A stretch of 64,000 nt of DNA, from positions 1 to 64,000 of the forward strand of contig NZ_BCYR01000016.1 in assembly GCF_001598295.1 (NCBI RefSeq). Direction: 5' to 3'. Of the stretch, positions 15,755-24,055 are shown piece after piece. The DNA comes from Klebsiella ornithinolytica NBRC 105727 = ATCC 31898. Its GTDB lineage: Bacteria; Pseudomonadota; Gammaproteobacteria; Enterobacterales; Enterobacteriaceae. Positions within the stretch are counted from its first letter, which is position 1. Each line of letters starts with the position of its first letter. The notes beneath the pieces were generated by a model. It saw only the letters and a list, made by a program, of their open reading frames with translations. It was not told the origin of the DNA and did not search any database. A program made the translations under genes and the position numbers.

Positions 15755-15769
15755 TGACAGTTTTTGTCA
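15755..15769. promoter_or_regulatory. Short inverted repeat between WYL regulator and SDR genes
   Basis: TGACA-GTTTT-TGTCA is a perfect 5-bp inverted repeat that overlaps the stop codon of the regulator and lies about 60 bp upstream of the SDR start on the minus strand. It could be the operator of the regulator, but five-base arms may also arise by chance. Confidence 0.3.
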
Positions 15770-16456
15770 GTACTCTTTCCCCTCGCAGATCCCTTCTTTG
15801 AATCTCCATTTTTTCAATAAAACCGTTCTGCTTTCACTATATGTAGAATCCAGTTGTACCAGCTCTTTAATTTTGTCAGTTCTAAAATGACGAAAATCAT
15901 TTCTCATCTCACACCAGGCCACCAAAAGCCAGCATGACTCCATATATACCAATCCGATGGGCCATATGACTCGAGAAGAGTAAGTGTCTTTCTTGTCACA
16001 ATACTTTATTTCGATTTTCTTTCGCTTTTTAATAGCATTGCGGATATCTTCAAAAAACAGTTCATTATTTTCTGAAGGACCGATCAGATAGGATTGACTT
16101 TCAATAAGATTTTTTAATTCACCAGGAATGACGGCGTGTATTTTGGCAAGGGCATTCCTTGCGGTATTCTTGAAATCATAATCCGTATTATGAGATACCC
16201 AATTTAACCCAAGCGTAATAGCATTGATTTCTTCATGAGAAAGGTTTAAGGGTGGCAAATGAAAGTCAGACTTAATGATATAACCAATTCCAGCACCGCC
16301 TTCAATGCACACGCCTTGATGTTGTAGCGTTTTTATATCTCTGTAAAGGGAGCGTACACTTACTCCTAATCTTATCGAGAGAGTGGATGCGGTGATCGGG
16401 TATCTTTGCGCCCTTAATATCTGTAGTAATTCGAGAAGCCTTTCTGTTCTGGTCAT
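15767..16456 (-). CDS. YafY-type HTH/WYL-domain transcriptional regulator
   Basis: A 229-residue regulator. Residues 1-60 form a DeoR-like HTH (TERLLELLQILRAQRYPITA, then RLGVSVRSLYRDIKTL). The C-terminal half is a WYL domain: EIKYCDKKDTYSSRVIWPIG, YMESCWLLVAWCEMRNDFRHFR. WYL proteins sense small ligands or nucleic acid. I chose the ATG at 16454-16456 because the HTH begins directly after it; a longer frame to 16537 adds 27 residues without family character. The SDR gene downstream is the likely target. Confidence 0.88.
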   Translation of the reverse strand: MTRTERLLELLQILRAQRYPITASTLSIRLGVSVRSLYRDIKTLQHQGVCIEGGAGIGYIIKSDFHLPPLNLSHEEINAITLGLNWVSHNTDYDFKNTARNALAKIHAVIPGELKNLIESQSYLIGPSENNELFFEDIRNAIKKRKKIEIKYCDKKDTYSSRVIWPIGLVYMESCWLLVAWCEMRNDFRHFRTDKIKELVQLDSTYSESRTVLLKKWRFKEGICEGKEY

Positions 16457-16862
16457 GCTGATCAATCCATCCTGATCCTGAGACGATATCTTAACGCATC
16501 TGTTGGATAAGCATCTTAGTACAAAGTAAGCGTACACGCTTAAGTTGAACTGTTCCCTTTGATTAATACAGCGCTATATTCGTCATTATTTTATTTAATA
16601 ATATTAAGCGCTGCAGGCGAGGGCATAACTACCTGAAAAGGTACCGCTGGTTTCAGGGCGCGCCGTCAGCCGGAGCCAACCGATAAGAATGTAGCCGAAA
16701 ACCATACCTGGCTGCGGGCGAGGATATCCGCCTGGTATCAACGTCGCTGAACGGCGGACAATCTGCGCGATCGGCTGAATGGGCTGGCACGGTGAGTACC
16801 GCGACCAGCCACGAGCGGCGGGGCATGACCTGTGGAAACCGCAGGTCATGGGAGCCCCCTGA
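16457..16862. other. Intergenic stretch with a stem-loop
   Basis: About 400 bp. The part next to the WYL regulator is AT-rich and probably holds its promoter. Near 16827-16852 CATGACCTGTGG and CCGCAGGTCATG form a 12-bp stem with one G-T pair just downstream (minus strand) of the Gfo/Idh/MocA gene. It lacks a clear U-run, so it may only be a 3'-end stabiliser. A 93-codon minus-strand frame across this stretch has no family features and is not called. Confidence 0.45.
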
Positions 16863-17945
16863 TTATTGCAATGCCGCCAGCTCATCCGCGGTCAGCGCAA
16901 CGCTTTGCACCGTACCTGATTCCGCCGACTGTACCGCCGCTTCTAATACCGCCATTACCGCCAGCGCCTGCAGCGGATGGACCGGGTTCTCGATCTTTCC
17001 GGTTAACGCATCGCGCACGTTAATATAGTACTGGCGCTGGTCGCCCTGCGGAGTAGGGATCTCGCGCGACTGCGAGCTGGCATCAAACACCACGAGGCTG
17101 TCGTCGTCATGCCCCCAGCTTTCGCTGCCGGGAACCACCCCGGCCAGCAGCTGGCTTTCCTGGCAATCGGCTTTCTGTTTCACCACGCTGCCTTTATCTC
17201 CGTGGACGGTAAAGCGCGATACGCCACCGGCCACCAGCATGCTGCAGTGCAAAATCACCTTATGCTGCGCGTAGTTTAAGACCACATGCGCCCAGTCATT
17301 AATCTCCGCGCCCTGGCGCAGGGTGGCGATATTGGCCTGCACCGACTGCGGCAGGCCGAACAGCTGTAGCGCCTGATCGATCAGGTGCGGCCCCAAATCG
17401 AACCATAATCCGCTGCCGGGGACATTTTGTTCTCTCCAGCGCACGCGAACCTCCGGGCGGAAACGGTCAAAATGCGACTCAAAGTGCTTAACATTGCCGA
17501 TAAGTCCTTGTTCGATAACCTGTTTAATGCCGAGGAAATCGCTGTCCCAGCGGCGGTTATGGAAGACCGAAAGCAGCAGCTGCTTCTCTTCCGCCAGCGC
17601 AATCAGCTCGCGGGCTTCCTGCATATCCAGCGTAAAGGGCTTATCCACTACCACATGTTTCCCGGCATTCAGCGCCAGTTTGGCTAACGGGGCGTGCGTG
17701 GCGTTGGGGGAGGCGATCACCACCAGGTCAATATCCGGGTGTTGAATGGCCTGTTCTGGCGAGCCGATGACGGTGACATCCGGCAGATCGCGCTTCACCT
17801 TCTCTTCATCGCCGGACGCAACGACCGCCAGCGTGAGGCCTTCCACCGACTGAATCAGCGGGGCGTGAAACGTTTTGCCGACGAACCCATAGCCGATCAG
17901 CGCAATATTAATGTTTTTACCTTCACGAGCGATGACTTTTTTCAT
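16863..17945 (-). CDS. Gfo/Idh/MocA-family oxidoreductase (YdgJ-like)
   Basis: A 360-residue NAD(P)-dependent dehydrogenase. The N-terminal Rossmann fold begins NIALIGYGFVGKTFHAPLI and continues to the family signature GKHVVVDKPFTLD (the Lys-Pro of EKP-type motifs is here DKP). The C-terminal sheet domain includes WFDLGPHLIDQALQLFG with the conserved His and Asp. The family acts on sugars, inositols and related polyols, and closeness to YdgJ is from memory. The ATG at 17943-17945 is chosen because the Rossmann strand follows; the upstream ATG would overlap the DeoR gene. It is 13 bp downstream of the DeoR regulator, so the two are co-transcribed. Confidence 0.88.
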   Translation of the reverse strand: MKKVIAREGKNINIALIGYGFVGKTFHAPLIQSVEGLTLAVVASGDEEKVKRDLPDVTVIGSPEQAIQHPDIDLVVIASPNATHAPLAKLALNAGKHVVVDKPFTLDMQEARELIALAEEKQLLLSVFHNRRWDSDFLGIKQVIEQGLIGNVKHFESHFDRFRPEVRVRWREQNVPGSGLWFDLGPHLIDQALQLFGLPQSVQANIATLRQGAEINDWAHVVLNYAQHKVILHCSMLVAGGVSRFTVHGDKGSVVKQKADCQESQLLAGVVPGSESWGHDDDSLVVFDASSQSREIPTPQGDQRQYYINVRDALTGKIENPVHPLQALAVMAVLEAAVQSAESGTVQSVALTADELAALQ

Positions 17946-17958
17946 TACCCTCTCCACG

Positions 17959-18705
17959 TTATTGAGCGTCAGCAATGTTGACCTGCAGCGCGCTAGTATC
18001 CCCGAGCTCTTCCCAGGGCTTGTCTAAAAATAACTGATGTATGTCTGTTAATTCGGCCACCAGATGCGGCTCGCAGTGGTTCAACTTCATATGATCGGCG
18101 ACCAGCCAGTGCTCGGTGCTTGCCGCCAGCATGGCGCGTTTGATTTCAGCATCGGCCTCCTGGCTGGCGCTTAAACCGAGTTGCGCATGGATGGCGCAGG
18201 CGCCGAGGATGGCGATATCGGCACGATAGCGCGCCAGCAATGCCAGGGTGGCGCTGCCGGCAAACAGCCGCTGCTGCACATCCCATGTTCCCCCCAGCAT
18301 GATCAGCTGGATATCCGGGCGGGTGCTGAAATGCGAGGCAATATCTAATGAGGTGGTGATAACCGTCATCGGGCCTTGAATCTGGGTCGCGACGGCCAGA
18401 ACGGTACTGCCGGCATCTAAAAAGAGGGTCGAACCGGCGGGTATTTTGCTGGCGACCAGGCGGCCTAAACGCTGTTTAGTCTGCGGCAGCAGGGCATTTC
18501 GGCCCTGGCGATTCATTGCGGAAATGTCGAGCGCGATTGCGCCGCCGTGGTTCTTCTGCGCCAGCCCCTGCTTTTCAAGATCGGCCAGATCGCGGCGCAG
18601 GGTGTCTGCAGAAACCTGCAGCTTTTCAACCAGGTCACTGATACTGACTTGCCCGTTTTCACTAATAAGGTCGACCAGGTACTTTTGTCTGGCGGTTTTA
18701 TGCAT
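17959..18705 (-). CDS. DeoR/GlpR-family transcriptional regulator
   Basis: A 248-residue regulator. Residues 1-55 are the DeoR HTH (ARQKYLVDLISENGQVSISD, then LQVSADTLRRDLADLE, with the signature TLRRDL). The effector domain is of the sugar-isomerase fold with LFLDAGST and VITTSLDIA, and binds a phosphorylated sugar in characterised members. It is the first gene of a two-gene minus-strand operon with a Gfo/Idh/MocA dehydrogenase, so it is probably a local repressor of that operon. The start at 18703-18705 is favoured; an extension to 18753 adds 16 residues of no family likeness. Confidence 0.9.
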   Translation of the reverse strand: MHKTARQKYLVDLISENGQVSISDLVEKLQVSADTLRRDLADLEKQGLAQKNHGGAIALDISAMNRQGRNALLPQTKQRLGRLVASKIPAGSTLFLDAGSTVLAVATQIQGPMTVITTSLDIASHFSTRPDIQLIMLGGTWDVQQRLFAGSATLALLARYRADIAILGACAIHAQLGLSASQEADAEIKRAMLAASTEHWLVADHMKLNHCEPHLVAELTDIHQLFLDKPWEELGDTSALQVNIADAQ

Positions 18706-19029
18706 GGTGATGAAATCCTGCAAAATGCTGCAATAACTCGCATAATACAGCATTTCGCAGGAAAAGAAATCGTCCTTGCATCACCTTCTGGAGTGGAGCA
18801 GCGATGGGGTGAGGAAAGGGTGGCCGCCCGCTCTACGGAGGAGGTATCGGGCGGTATGGCGCAACGTTCTGCAGGCCCCCCAACCGCTCATCGTTACCGG
18901 TCAATATATCCGCGACGGCGCTTCATCAGGGCGTCGGGGCGGGGCGAGACTTTTTTGAGGGGCGGGTTTGCAAAACGGCAACTCCGGTCTACTCTTACTC
19001 CTGCTCATAACAATGAAGGAGATAAAAAC
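18706..19029. other. Intergenic stretch upstream of the DeoR operon
   Basis: Holds the presumed promoter of the DeoR operon on the minus strand. To the right it is GC-rich without a recognisable frame, and ends in CAATGAAGGAGATAAAAAC, an unusually good ribosome-binding site that leads into a 17-codon frame. Confidence 0.4.
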
Positions 19030-19083
19030 ATGTGTACCAATTTGCACGATAACGCTCGTCAGTACGCAGAAGAGAAAAAATGA
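19030..19083 (+). CDS. Possible 17-residue microprotein or leader peptide
   Basis: The ATG at 19030 follows GAAGGAGATAAAAAC, a near-consensus Shine-Dalgarno at good spacing, and encodes MCTNLHDNARQYAEEKK before TGA. A strong terminator lies about 90 bp on (19174-19200), so a short transcript ending there would carry just this frame. I do not recognise the peptide. It may be a real small protein, or a leader upstream of zntB. The strong RBS is the main reason to list it. Confidence 0.45.
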   Translation: MCTNLHDNARQYAEEKK

Positions 19084-19173
19084 ACGGCTCCTGCTAGCCT
19101 GCCGTCCCGCCGGTATTCATTCTGGCGGTGGTTCATTCAGCGGGCTGGACATATTCTTATGAAACGCACTCAT

Positions 19174-19200
19174 AACCCGCCGTCGGCGGGTTCTTTTTTT
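19174..19200 (+). terminator. Strong Rho-independent terminator upstream of zntB
   Basis: AACCCGCC-GTC-GGCGGGTT is a perfect 8-bp stem with a three-base loop, followed by TCTTTTTTT. It ends whatever transcript contains the 17-codon frame and separates it from zntB. Confidence 0.85.
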
Positions 19201-19317
19201 ATGTTTCTCCTCGTCCGCTTTTCATCAGCGAATTCAGCACCCTGCTGACTTTACCCCTTGATTAACCGATGTGTCAGGCTAGACTAGCAAAAATAAGAAC
19301 TGACTGACGGAGGTCTG

Positions 19318-20301
19318 GTGGACGCCATTAAGGGATCGGAATTGAACGTGCCGGATGCGGTTTTTGCCTGGCAATTCGACGGGCAGGGCGGCGTGAAGCC
19401 GCTGACTGACAGTGACGCTATCGATAAGGAGCATCCCTGTTGGTTGCATCTGAACTATACCCACGCCGATAGCGCCGAATGGCTGGCATCCACTCCGCTG
19501 TTACCCAACAGCGTCCGCGATGCCTTAGCCGGGGAAAGTACCCGTCCCCGGGTCACCCGGGTGGGGGACGGAACGTTAATTACGCTGCGCTGCATTAACG
19601 GCAGTACCGATGAGCGGCCTGACCAGCTGGTGGCGATGCGCCTGTATATGGACGAGCGCTTAATCGTCTCTACCCGCCAGCGTCGGGTGCTGGCGCTGGA
19701 TGATGTGCTCGGCGATCTGCGCGAGGGAACCGGGCCGGTGGACTGCGGCGGCTGGCTGGTGGATATTTGCGATGCGCTGACCGATCACGCCAGCGAATTT
19801 ATCGAGCAGCTGCATGACCGGATTATCGACCTCGAAGATAACCTGCTGGATCAGCAGGTGCCGCCGCGTGGTTTTCTGGCGCTGCTGCGCAAACAGCTGA
19901 TCGTGATGCGCCGCTATATGTCTCCGCAGCGCGATGTCTACTCCCGCCTTGCCAGCGAGCGTCTGCCGTGGATGAATGACGATCACCGCCGCAGAATGCA
20001 GGATATCGCCGACCGGCTGGGGCGGGGCCTCGATGAGATTGACAGCTGTATTTCCCGGACGGCGATTATGAGCGATGAGATTGCTCAGATTATGCAGGAG
20101 GCGCTGTCGCGTCGTACCTATACCATGTCGCTGATGGCGATGGTGTTTCTGCCCAGCACCTTTTTGACCGGTCTGTTTGGCGTCAACCTGGGCGGGATCC
20201 CCGGCAATGAGTGGCATTTAGGCTTTTCTATCTTCTGCATAATGTTAGTCGTTCTCATTGGCGGTGTTACATGGTGGTTACATCGTAGTAAATGGCTGTA
20301 A
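19318..20301 (+). CDS. zntB: Zinc transporter ZntB (CorA family)
   Basis: A 327-residue inner-membrane metal transporter, equal in length to E. coli ZntB. The long N-terminal cytoplasmic domain runs from [14 protein letters not shown]. Two C-terminal membrane helices flank the pore signature, here [15 protein letters not shown] (GVN in place of the GMN of CorA, as in ZntB). The second helix is [19 protein letters not shown]. ZntB moves Zn2+, and proton-coupled uptake has been proposed. The start codon is GTG after GACGGAGGTCTG. Its position before fnrS, dbpA and ttcA agrees with E. coli. Confidence 0.95.
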   Translation: MDAIKGSELNVPDAVFAWQFDGQGGVKPLTDSDAIDKEHPCWLHLNYTHADSAEWLASTPLLPNSVRDALAGESTRPRVTRVGDGTLITLRCINGSTDERPDQLVAMRLYMDERLIVSTRQRRVLALDDVLGDLREGTGPVDCGGWLVDICDALTDHASEFIEQLHDRIIDLEDNLLDQQVPPRGFLALLRKQLIVMRRYMSPQRDVYSRLASERLPWMNDDHRRRMQDIADRLGRGLDEIDSCISRTAIMSDEIAQIMQEALSRRTYTMSLMAMVFLPSTFLTGLFGVNLGGIPGNEWHLGFSIFCIMLVVLIGGVTWWLHRSKWL

Positions 20302-20347
20302 ATAATCGCTTTTTATCGCCGTCCATCGCGTGAAAATCCGGGAATGT

Positions 20348-20361
20348 TTGAGCGAAATCAA
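20348..20361 (+). promoter_or_regulatory. FNR binding site of the fnrS promoter
   Basis: TTGAG-CGAA-ATCAA differs by one base from the FNR consensus TTGAT-N4-ATCAA. Its centre lies about 42 bp before the expected 5' end of FnrS, the class II activator position. FnrS is known in E. coli to be induced anaerobically by FNR. Confidence 0.85.
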
Positions 20362-20396
20362 TAAACCGTCTACCCATTCGGGGCAATATCTCTCTC

Positions 20397-20518
20397 GCAG
20401 GTGAATGCAACGTCAAGCGATGGGCGTTGCGCTCCATATTGTCTTACTTCCTTTTTTGAATTACTGCATAGCACAATTGATTCGTACGACGCCGACTTGA
20501 TTAAGTCGGCTTTTTTTT
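20397..20518 (+). ncRNA. fnrS: FnrS small regulatory RNA
   Basis: The 122 bases match the E. coli FnrS sequence as I remember it almost throughout. They begin GCAGGTGAATGCAACGTCAA, continue with a GCGTTGCGCTCC stretch and a TTACTTCCTTTTTTG single-stranded region, and end with the terminator GCCGACTTGATTAAGTCGGC plus eight T. FnrS is an Hfq-binding RNA made under anaerobiosis that represses mRNAs of aerobic metabolism (for example sodB, maeA, gpmA). Location between zntB and dbpA is as in E. coli. The only clear change is in the terminator loop. Confidence 0.95.
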
Positions 20519-20580
20519 GCTCTCTGGTTAGCAGCTTCTACGCTTAATGGGTATACCCGCTCATTCCCGGGAGAATCACC

Positions 20581-20766
20581 ATGCGCTATCAGCCCCTGAC
20601 ATCGATCCCTGTCTCGCCAGAACCTAACGATCCCATACCGGTGCCCGATCCCCGGCCGCGCCCGCATCCGCTGCCCGACCCGCCGCCGGACGATGAGCCG
20701 ATTAAATTGTCGCATCGCAGGCGCAGATCTGCGAGGATACGCGCCTGCCCTTTGTGTGCCTGTTAA
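20581..20766 (+). CDS. Small proline-rich protein, hypothetical
   Basis: A 61-residue frame with a GGGAGAATCACC ribosome site before its ATG. The central part is built of PDPRPRPHPLPDPPPDD-type Pro/Asp/Arg repeats, and the end is basic with two cysteines (RACPLCAC). There is no signal peptide or membrane segment. It lies between fnrS and dbpA. I do not recognise the product with certainty. The strong proline bias could also come from a GC-rich chance frame, but the RBS speaks for translation. The end passes just upstream of the dbpA start (14 bp). Confidence 0.45.
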   Translation: MRYQPLTSIPVSPEPNDPIPVPDPRPRPHPLPDPPPDDEPIKLSHRRRRSARIRACPLCAC

Positions 20767-20780
20767 TTCGAGAAAAAATT

Positions 20781-22154
20781 GTGACCGCTTTTTCAACACT
20801 GAACGTTTTACCCGCTGCCCAGCTCGCCAATCTCAATGAGCTGGGTTATCTCACGATGACCCCTGTGCAGGCCGCCGCCTTGCCCGCGATTCTGGCGGGT
20901 AAAGATGTGCGCGTGCAGGCCAAAACCGGTAGCGGTAAAACAGCGGCATTTGGTCTGGGGCTGTTTCAACATGTTGATGCTACCCTGTTCCAGACACAAT
21001 CTCTGGTACTGTGCCCGACCCGCGAACTGGCCGATCAGGTCGCGGGTGAGCTGCGTCGTCTGGCGCGCTTTTTACCGAATATTAAAATTTTGACCCTTTG
21101 CGGCGGGCAGCCTTTCGGCGCGCAGCGCGATTCGCTGCAGCATGCGCCGCATATCATCGTCGCCACACCGGGCCGTTTGTTAGATCACCTGCAAAAGGGC
21201 ACCGTGTCGCTGGATGCGCTGCAGACGCTGGTGATGGATGAAGCCGATCGGATGCTGGATATGGGCTTCAGCGAGGCCATCGATGAGGTGATCCGCTTTG
21301 CCCCGGCCGAACGTCAGACGCTGCTGTTCTCCGCCACCTGGCCGGAAGCGATCGCGGCGATCAGCGGGCGGGTACAAAACCATCCGCTGACCATTGAGAC
21401 CGATTCCGTCGACGCGCTGCCGGCAATCGAGCAGCAGTTTTTCGAAACCTCCCAGCGCGGAAAAATCCCGCTGCTGCAAACGCTGCTCAGCCAGCATCAG
21501 CCGGCCTCTTGCGTGGTGTTTTGCAACACCAAAAAAGATTGTCAGGCGGTTTGCGATTCGCTGAATGCCGCGGGGCAGAGCGCGCTGTCGCTGCACGGCG
21601 ATCTTGAACAACGCGATCGCGATCAGACGCTGGTGCGATTTGCCAACGGGAGTTCTCGTGTGCTGGTCGCCACCGACGTTGCCGCGCGCGGCCTCGATAT
21701 TAAATCGCTGGAGCTGGTGGTTAACTATGAGCTGGCCTGGGATCCGGAAGTTCACGTGCACCGTATCGGGCGTACCGCCCGCGCGGGTGAGAGCGGTCTG
21801 GCTATCAGCCTCTGCGCGCCGGAAGAGGCGCAGCGCGCCAATATCCTGGCAGAGATGCTGCAGCTGAAGCTGAACTGGGTGAGCGCGCCGACCAACGGCA
21901 ATATCAAACCGCTTCACGCAGAGATGGCGACGCTGTGTATCGATGGCGGGAAGAAAGCGAAAATGCGCGCCGGCGATGTGCTCGGCGCGTTGACCGGCGA
22001 TATGGGCTTTGACGGCGCCGACATCGGCAAGATTAACGTCCATCCTGCGCATGTCTATGTGGCCATTCGCCAGAGCGTGGCGCAGAAGGCCTATAAGCAG
22101 CTGCAGAACGGTAAGATTAAAGGCAAAAACTGCCGCGTTCGCCTGCTGAAATAA
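20781..22154 (+). CDS. dbpA: ATP-dependent RNA helicase DbpA
   Basis: A 457-residue DEAD-box helicase that helps assemble the large ribosomal subunit by acting on hairpin 92 of 23S rRNA. Motifs in order: Q-motif region LGYLTMTPVQAAALP, Walker A AKTGSGKT, PTRELA, TPGRL, VMDEADRM, FSATWP, VATDVAARGLD and HRIGRTARAG. The C-terminal 75 residues form the RNA-binding domain that gives rRNA specificity (GDVLGALTGDMGFDGADIGKI). The start is the GTG at 20781, matching E. coli MTAFSTLNVLP; the longer frame overlaps the proline-rich frame upstream. Confidence 0.97.
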   Translation: MTAFSTLNVLPAAQLANLNELGYLTMTPVQAAALPAILAGKDVRVQAKTGSGKTAAFGLGLFQHVDATLFQTQSLVLCPTRELADQVAGELRRLARFLPNIKILTLCGGQPFGAQRDSLQHAPHIIVATPGRLLDHLQKGTVSLDALQTLVMDEADRMLDMGFSEAIDEVIRFAPAERQTLLFSATWPEAIAAISGRVQNHPLTIETDSVDALPAIEQQFFETSQRGKIPLLQTLLSQHQPASCVVFCNTKKDCQAVCDSLNAAGQSALSLHGDLEQRDRDQTLVRFANGSSRVLVATDVAARGLDIKSLELVVNYELAWDPEVHVHRIGRTARAGESGLAISLCAPEEAQRANILAEMLQLKLNWVSAPTNGNIKPLHAEMATLCIDGGKKAKMRAGDVLGALTGDMGFDGADIGKINVHPAHVYVAIRQSVAQKAYKQLQNGKIKGKNCRVRLLK

Positions 22155-22164
22155 GCGATGACAA

Positions 22165-22192
22165 GGCGTCTCAGAGGTGACTCTGAGACGCC
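22165..22192. terminator. Perfect 12-bp hairpin between dbpA and ttcA
   Basis: GGCGTCTCAGAG-GTGA-CTCTGAGACGCC is a perfect stem with a tetraloop, 11 bp after the dbpA stop and 7 bp before the end of the convergent ttcA gene. No strong U-run follows on either side, so it may act as a bidirectional, weak terminator. Confidence 0.55.
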
Positions 22193-22198
22193 GGTGGG

Positions 22199-23134
22199 TT
22201 ACTTCACTTCGACCACGTTCAGGCGCAGTTCATCCAGCTGCGCGGCATCGTCTTCCGGCTGCCAGCCGGCAGGCTGCAGCGGAATCTCTTCCCGGTCAAA
22301 CGCCAGATCGCCGCCATCAACCACTTCTGAGTTGTGGTTAATCCCTTTAAAGTCAAACAGGTTAATGTCGCTCAGATGCGACGGCACCACGTTCTGCATG
22401 GCGCTGAACATGGTTTCTATACGGCCAGGATAGCGCTTATCCCAGTCGCGCAGCATATCGGCGATCACCTGGCGCTGCAGGTTAGGCTGCGAACCGCACA
22501 GGTTGCACGGAATGATCGGGAAACCTTTCGCCTGCGAAAAACGCTCAATATCTTTTTCACGGCAGTATGCCAGCGGGCGAATCACGATGTGTTTACCGTC
22601 ATCGCTCATCAGCTTCGGCGGCATGCCTTTCATTTTGCCGCCGTAGAACATGTTCAGGAACAGCGTCTGTAAAATATCGTCGCGGTGATGGCCGAGGGCA
22701 ATCTTAGTCGCGCCCAGTTCACTGGCGGTACGGTACAGGATACCGCGACGCAGACGCGAACAGAGCGAGCAGGTGGTTTTGCCTTCAGGAATCTTCTCTT
22801 TGACGATCCCGTAGGTGTTTTCTTCGACAATTTTGTACTCGACGCCAAGCTGCTCGAGATATTCCGGCAGAATGTGGGCGGGAAAACCCGGCTGCTTCTG
22901 ATCGAGGTTGACCGCGACCAGCGAGAATGAAATCGGCGCGCTTTTCTGCAGGCTGCGCAGGATTTCCAGCATGGTGTAGCTATCTTTACCGCCGGACAGG
23001 CAAACCATAATCCGGTCGCCGTCTTCGATCATGTTGAAATCGGCAATGGCTTCGCCGACGTTACGGCGCAGGCGCTTTTGCAATTTATCGAGGTTGTACT
23101 TTTCTTTTTTGCTAATTTCTTGATTTTGCAGCAT
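22199..23134 (-). CDS. ttcA: tRNA 2-thiocytidine(32) synthetase TtcA
   Basis: A 311-residue cytoplasmic enzyme that thiolates cytidine 32 of certain tRNAs with ATP. The PP-loop is [12 protein letters not shown] near residue 45. Two CxxC pairs, [12 protein letters not shown] and IPCNLCGSQ, hold the iron-sulfur cluster. Length equals E. coli TtcA. In E. coli K-12 this gene is the attachment site of the Rac prophage; here it is intact and uspF follows directly, so no Rac-like element is present. Confidence 0.97.
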   Translation of the reverse strand: MLQNQEISKKEKYNLDKLQKRLRRNVGEAIADFNMIEDGDRIMVCLSGGKDSYTMLEILRSLQKSAPISFSLVAVNLDQKQPGFPAHILPEYLEQLGVEYKIVEENTYGIVKEKIPEGKTTCSLCSRLRRGILYRTASELGATKIALGHHRDDILQTLFLNMFYGGKMKGMPPKLMSDDGKHIVIRPLAYCREKDIERFSQAKGFPIIPCNLCGSQPNLQRQVIADMLRDWDKRYPGRIETMFSAMQNVVPSHLSDINLFDFKGINHNSEVVDGGDLAFDREEIPLQPAGWQPEDDAAQLDELRLNVVEVK

Positions 23135-23295
23135 TTAATAATAGCTCAATTCATGGTGTGGCACACGCACTCTGCCCACGGCACGGCGGGTGGTCGCAAT
23201 TAATGACGTCAGTCTAAGTCTGTGGCGTGTATGGTACGGATTCGCGGTGGGGATGTCAGCACATTTCCGGTAGTTTAACCTGACAGATGTTGAGA

Positions 23296-23321
23296 TAAAA
23301 AGCCCGCCGTGAGGGCGGGCT
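23296..23321 (-). terminator. Rho-independent terminator of uspF
   Basis: On the minus strand AGCCCGCC-CTCAC-GGCGGGCT is a perfect 8-bp stem followed by TTTTATC. It starts 8 bp after the uspF stop. Confidence 0.85.
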
Positions 23322-23328
23322 GAAGGGG

Positions 23329-23763
23329 TTAACGCACAACCAGTACGGAACAGTCGGCATGACGAACGACGGCCGCGGCGTTTGAGCCGAGCAGATAGGT
23401 CGTTATGTCCGGGCGGTGAGAGGCGATAATCACCAGATCGGCCGGCAGCGTTTTCGCCAGCTCCAGAATGTTATCCTTCGGCGAACCTTCCTTAACATGG
23501 AAATGCACCCGGTCTTCAGGAATGGCGAACTGAGCGACGAACTCTTTCAGACGCGTTTCCGATTCCGCTTTAAACTCATCCATCGGCGGTAGTTCGGTGG
23601 TATAGGCCATCCCCAGCGAGGCGTAGTAGGGAAGGGATGGAATCACGGTCAGAAAGTGTACTTCGGCATCGTCAATACGCGCTTCCGCCTCAACGTGACA
23701 GACAACGCGTTGAGTTAATTCTTTTTCAGATATATCAATAGGTACAAGAATTATTCTGGCCAT
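23329..23763 (-). CDS. uspF: Universal stress protein F
   Basis: A 144-residue single UspA-domain protein. It starts [14 protein letters not shown] (beta-1 with the ATP-contacting Asp) and ends with the nucleotide loop [19 protein letters not shown], the G-x2-G-x9-GS-type pattern of ATP-binding Usp proteins. UspF (YnaF) is linked to adhesion and fimbria-related behaviour and stress survival in E. coli. It lies between ttcA and ydbK as in E. coli once the Rac prophage is removed. The ATG is preceded by AGGAGG (complement of 23767-23773). Confidence 0.93.
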   Translation of the reverse strand: MARIILVPIDISEKELTQRVVCHVEAEARIDDAEVHFLTVIPSLPYYASLGMAYTTELPPMDEFKAESETRLKEFVAQFAIPEDRVHFHVKEGSPKDNILELAKTLPADLVIIASHRPDITTYLLGSNAAAVVRHADCSVLVVR

Positions 23764-23836
23764 AAAACCTCCTGTTTAAGTAACCGCTTAAAGTGTACGC
23801 CATTTGGCGGCATGATGTACCATGACGGGTCACATT

Positions 23837-24055
23837 TTAGCGTGAGCTACCCCGATGTTCGGTAAATTTCCCTTTGATGACGCCATCATAAAAACGTCCC
23901 TTGGAGACCACCTGCAAAAAAAGGCGATAGATGCGTTCGGGCACCTTCTCATAGCGGAGCGTGGTGGCGTCGTGAAACCGGATTTCGAGGATGCCAGAGG
24001 CTTCGTCATAGGCGATGGAGGCGATTCGGGATGATTTTACGGGTTGATGATCCAT
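23837..24055 (-). CDS. KTSC-domain small protein
   Basis: A 72-residue protein that is nearly all one KTSC domain: KSSRIASIAYDEASGILEIRF, YEKVPERIYRLFLQVVSKGRFYD and the final IKGKF. KTSC domains occur alone or fused to lysyl-tRNA synthetase-like and other proteins; their role is thought to be in nucleic-acid binding but is not settled. It is a monocistronic minus-strand gene in the place occupied by ompN in E. coli. No partner gene is nearby. Confidence 0.8.
   Translation of the reverse strand: MDHQPVKSSRIASIAYDEASGILEIRFHDATTLRYEKVPERIYRLFLQVVSKGRFYDGVIKGKFTEHRGSSR

Noticed and set aside
16604-16885. 93-codon minus-strand frame after the Gfo/Idh/MocA gene
   Set aside because: Overlaps the end of the real gene, has no RBS, and shows no recognisable features.
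22199-23134. Rac-type prophage at ttcA
   Set aside because: ttcA is full length and followed directly by uspF; no phage genes present.
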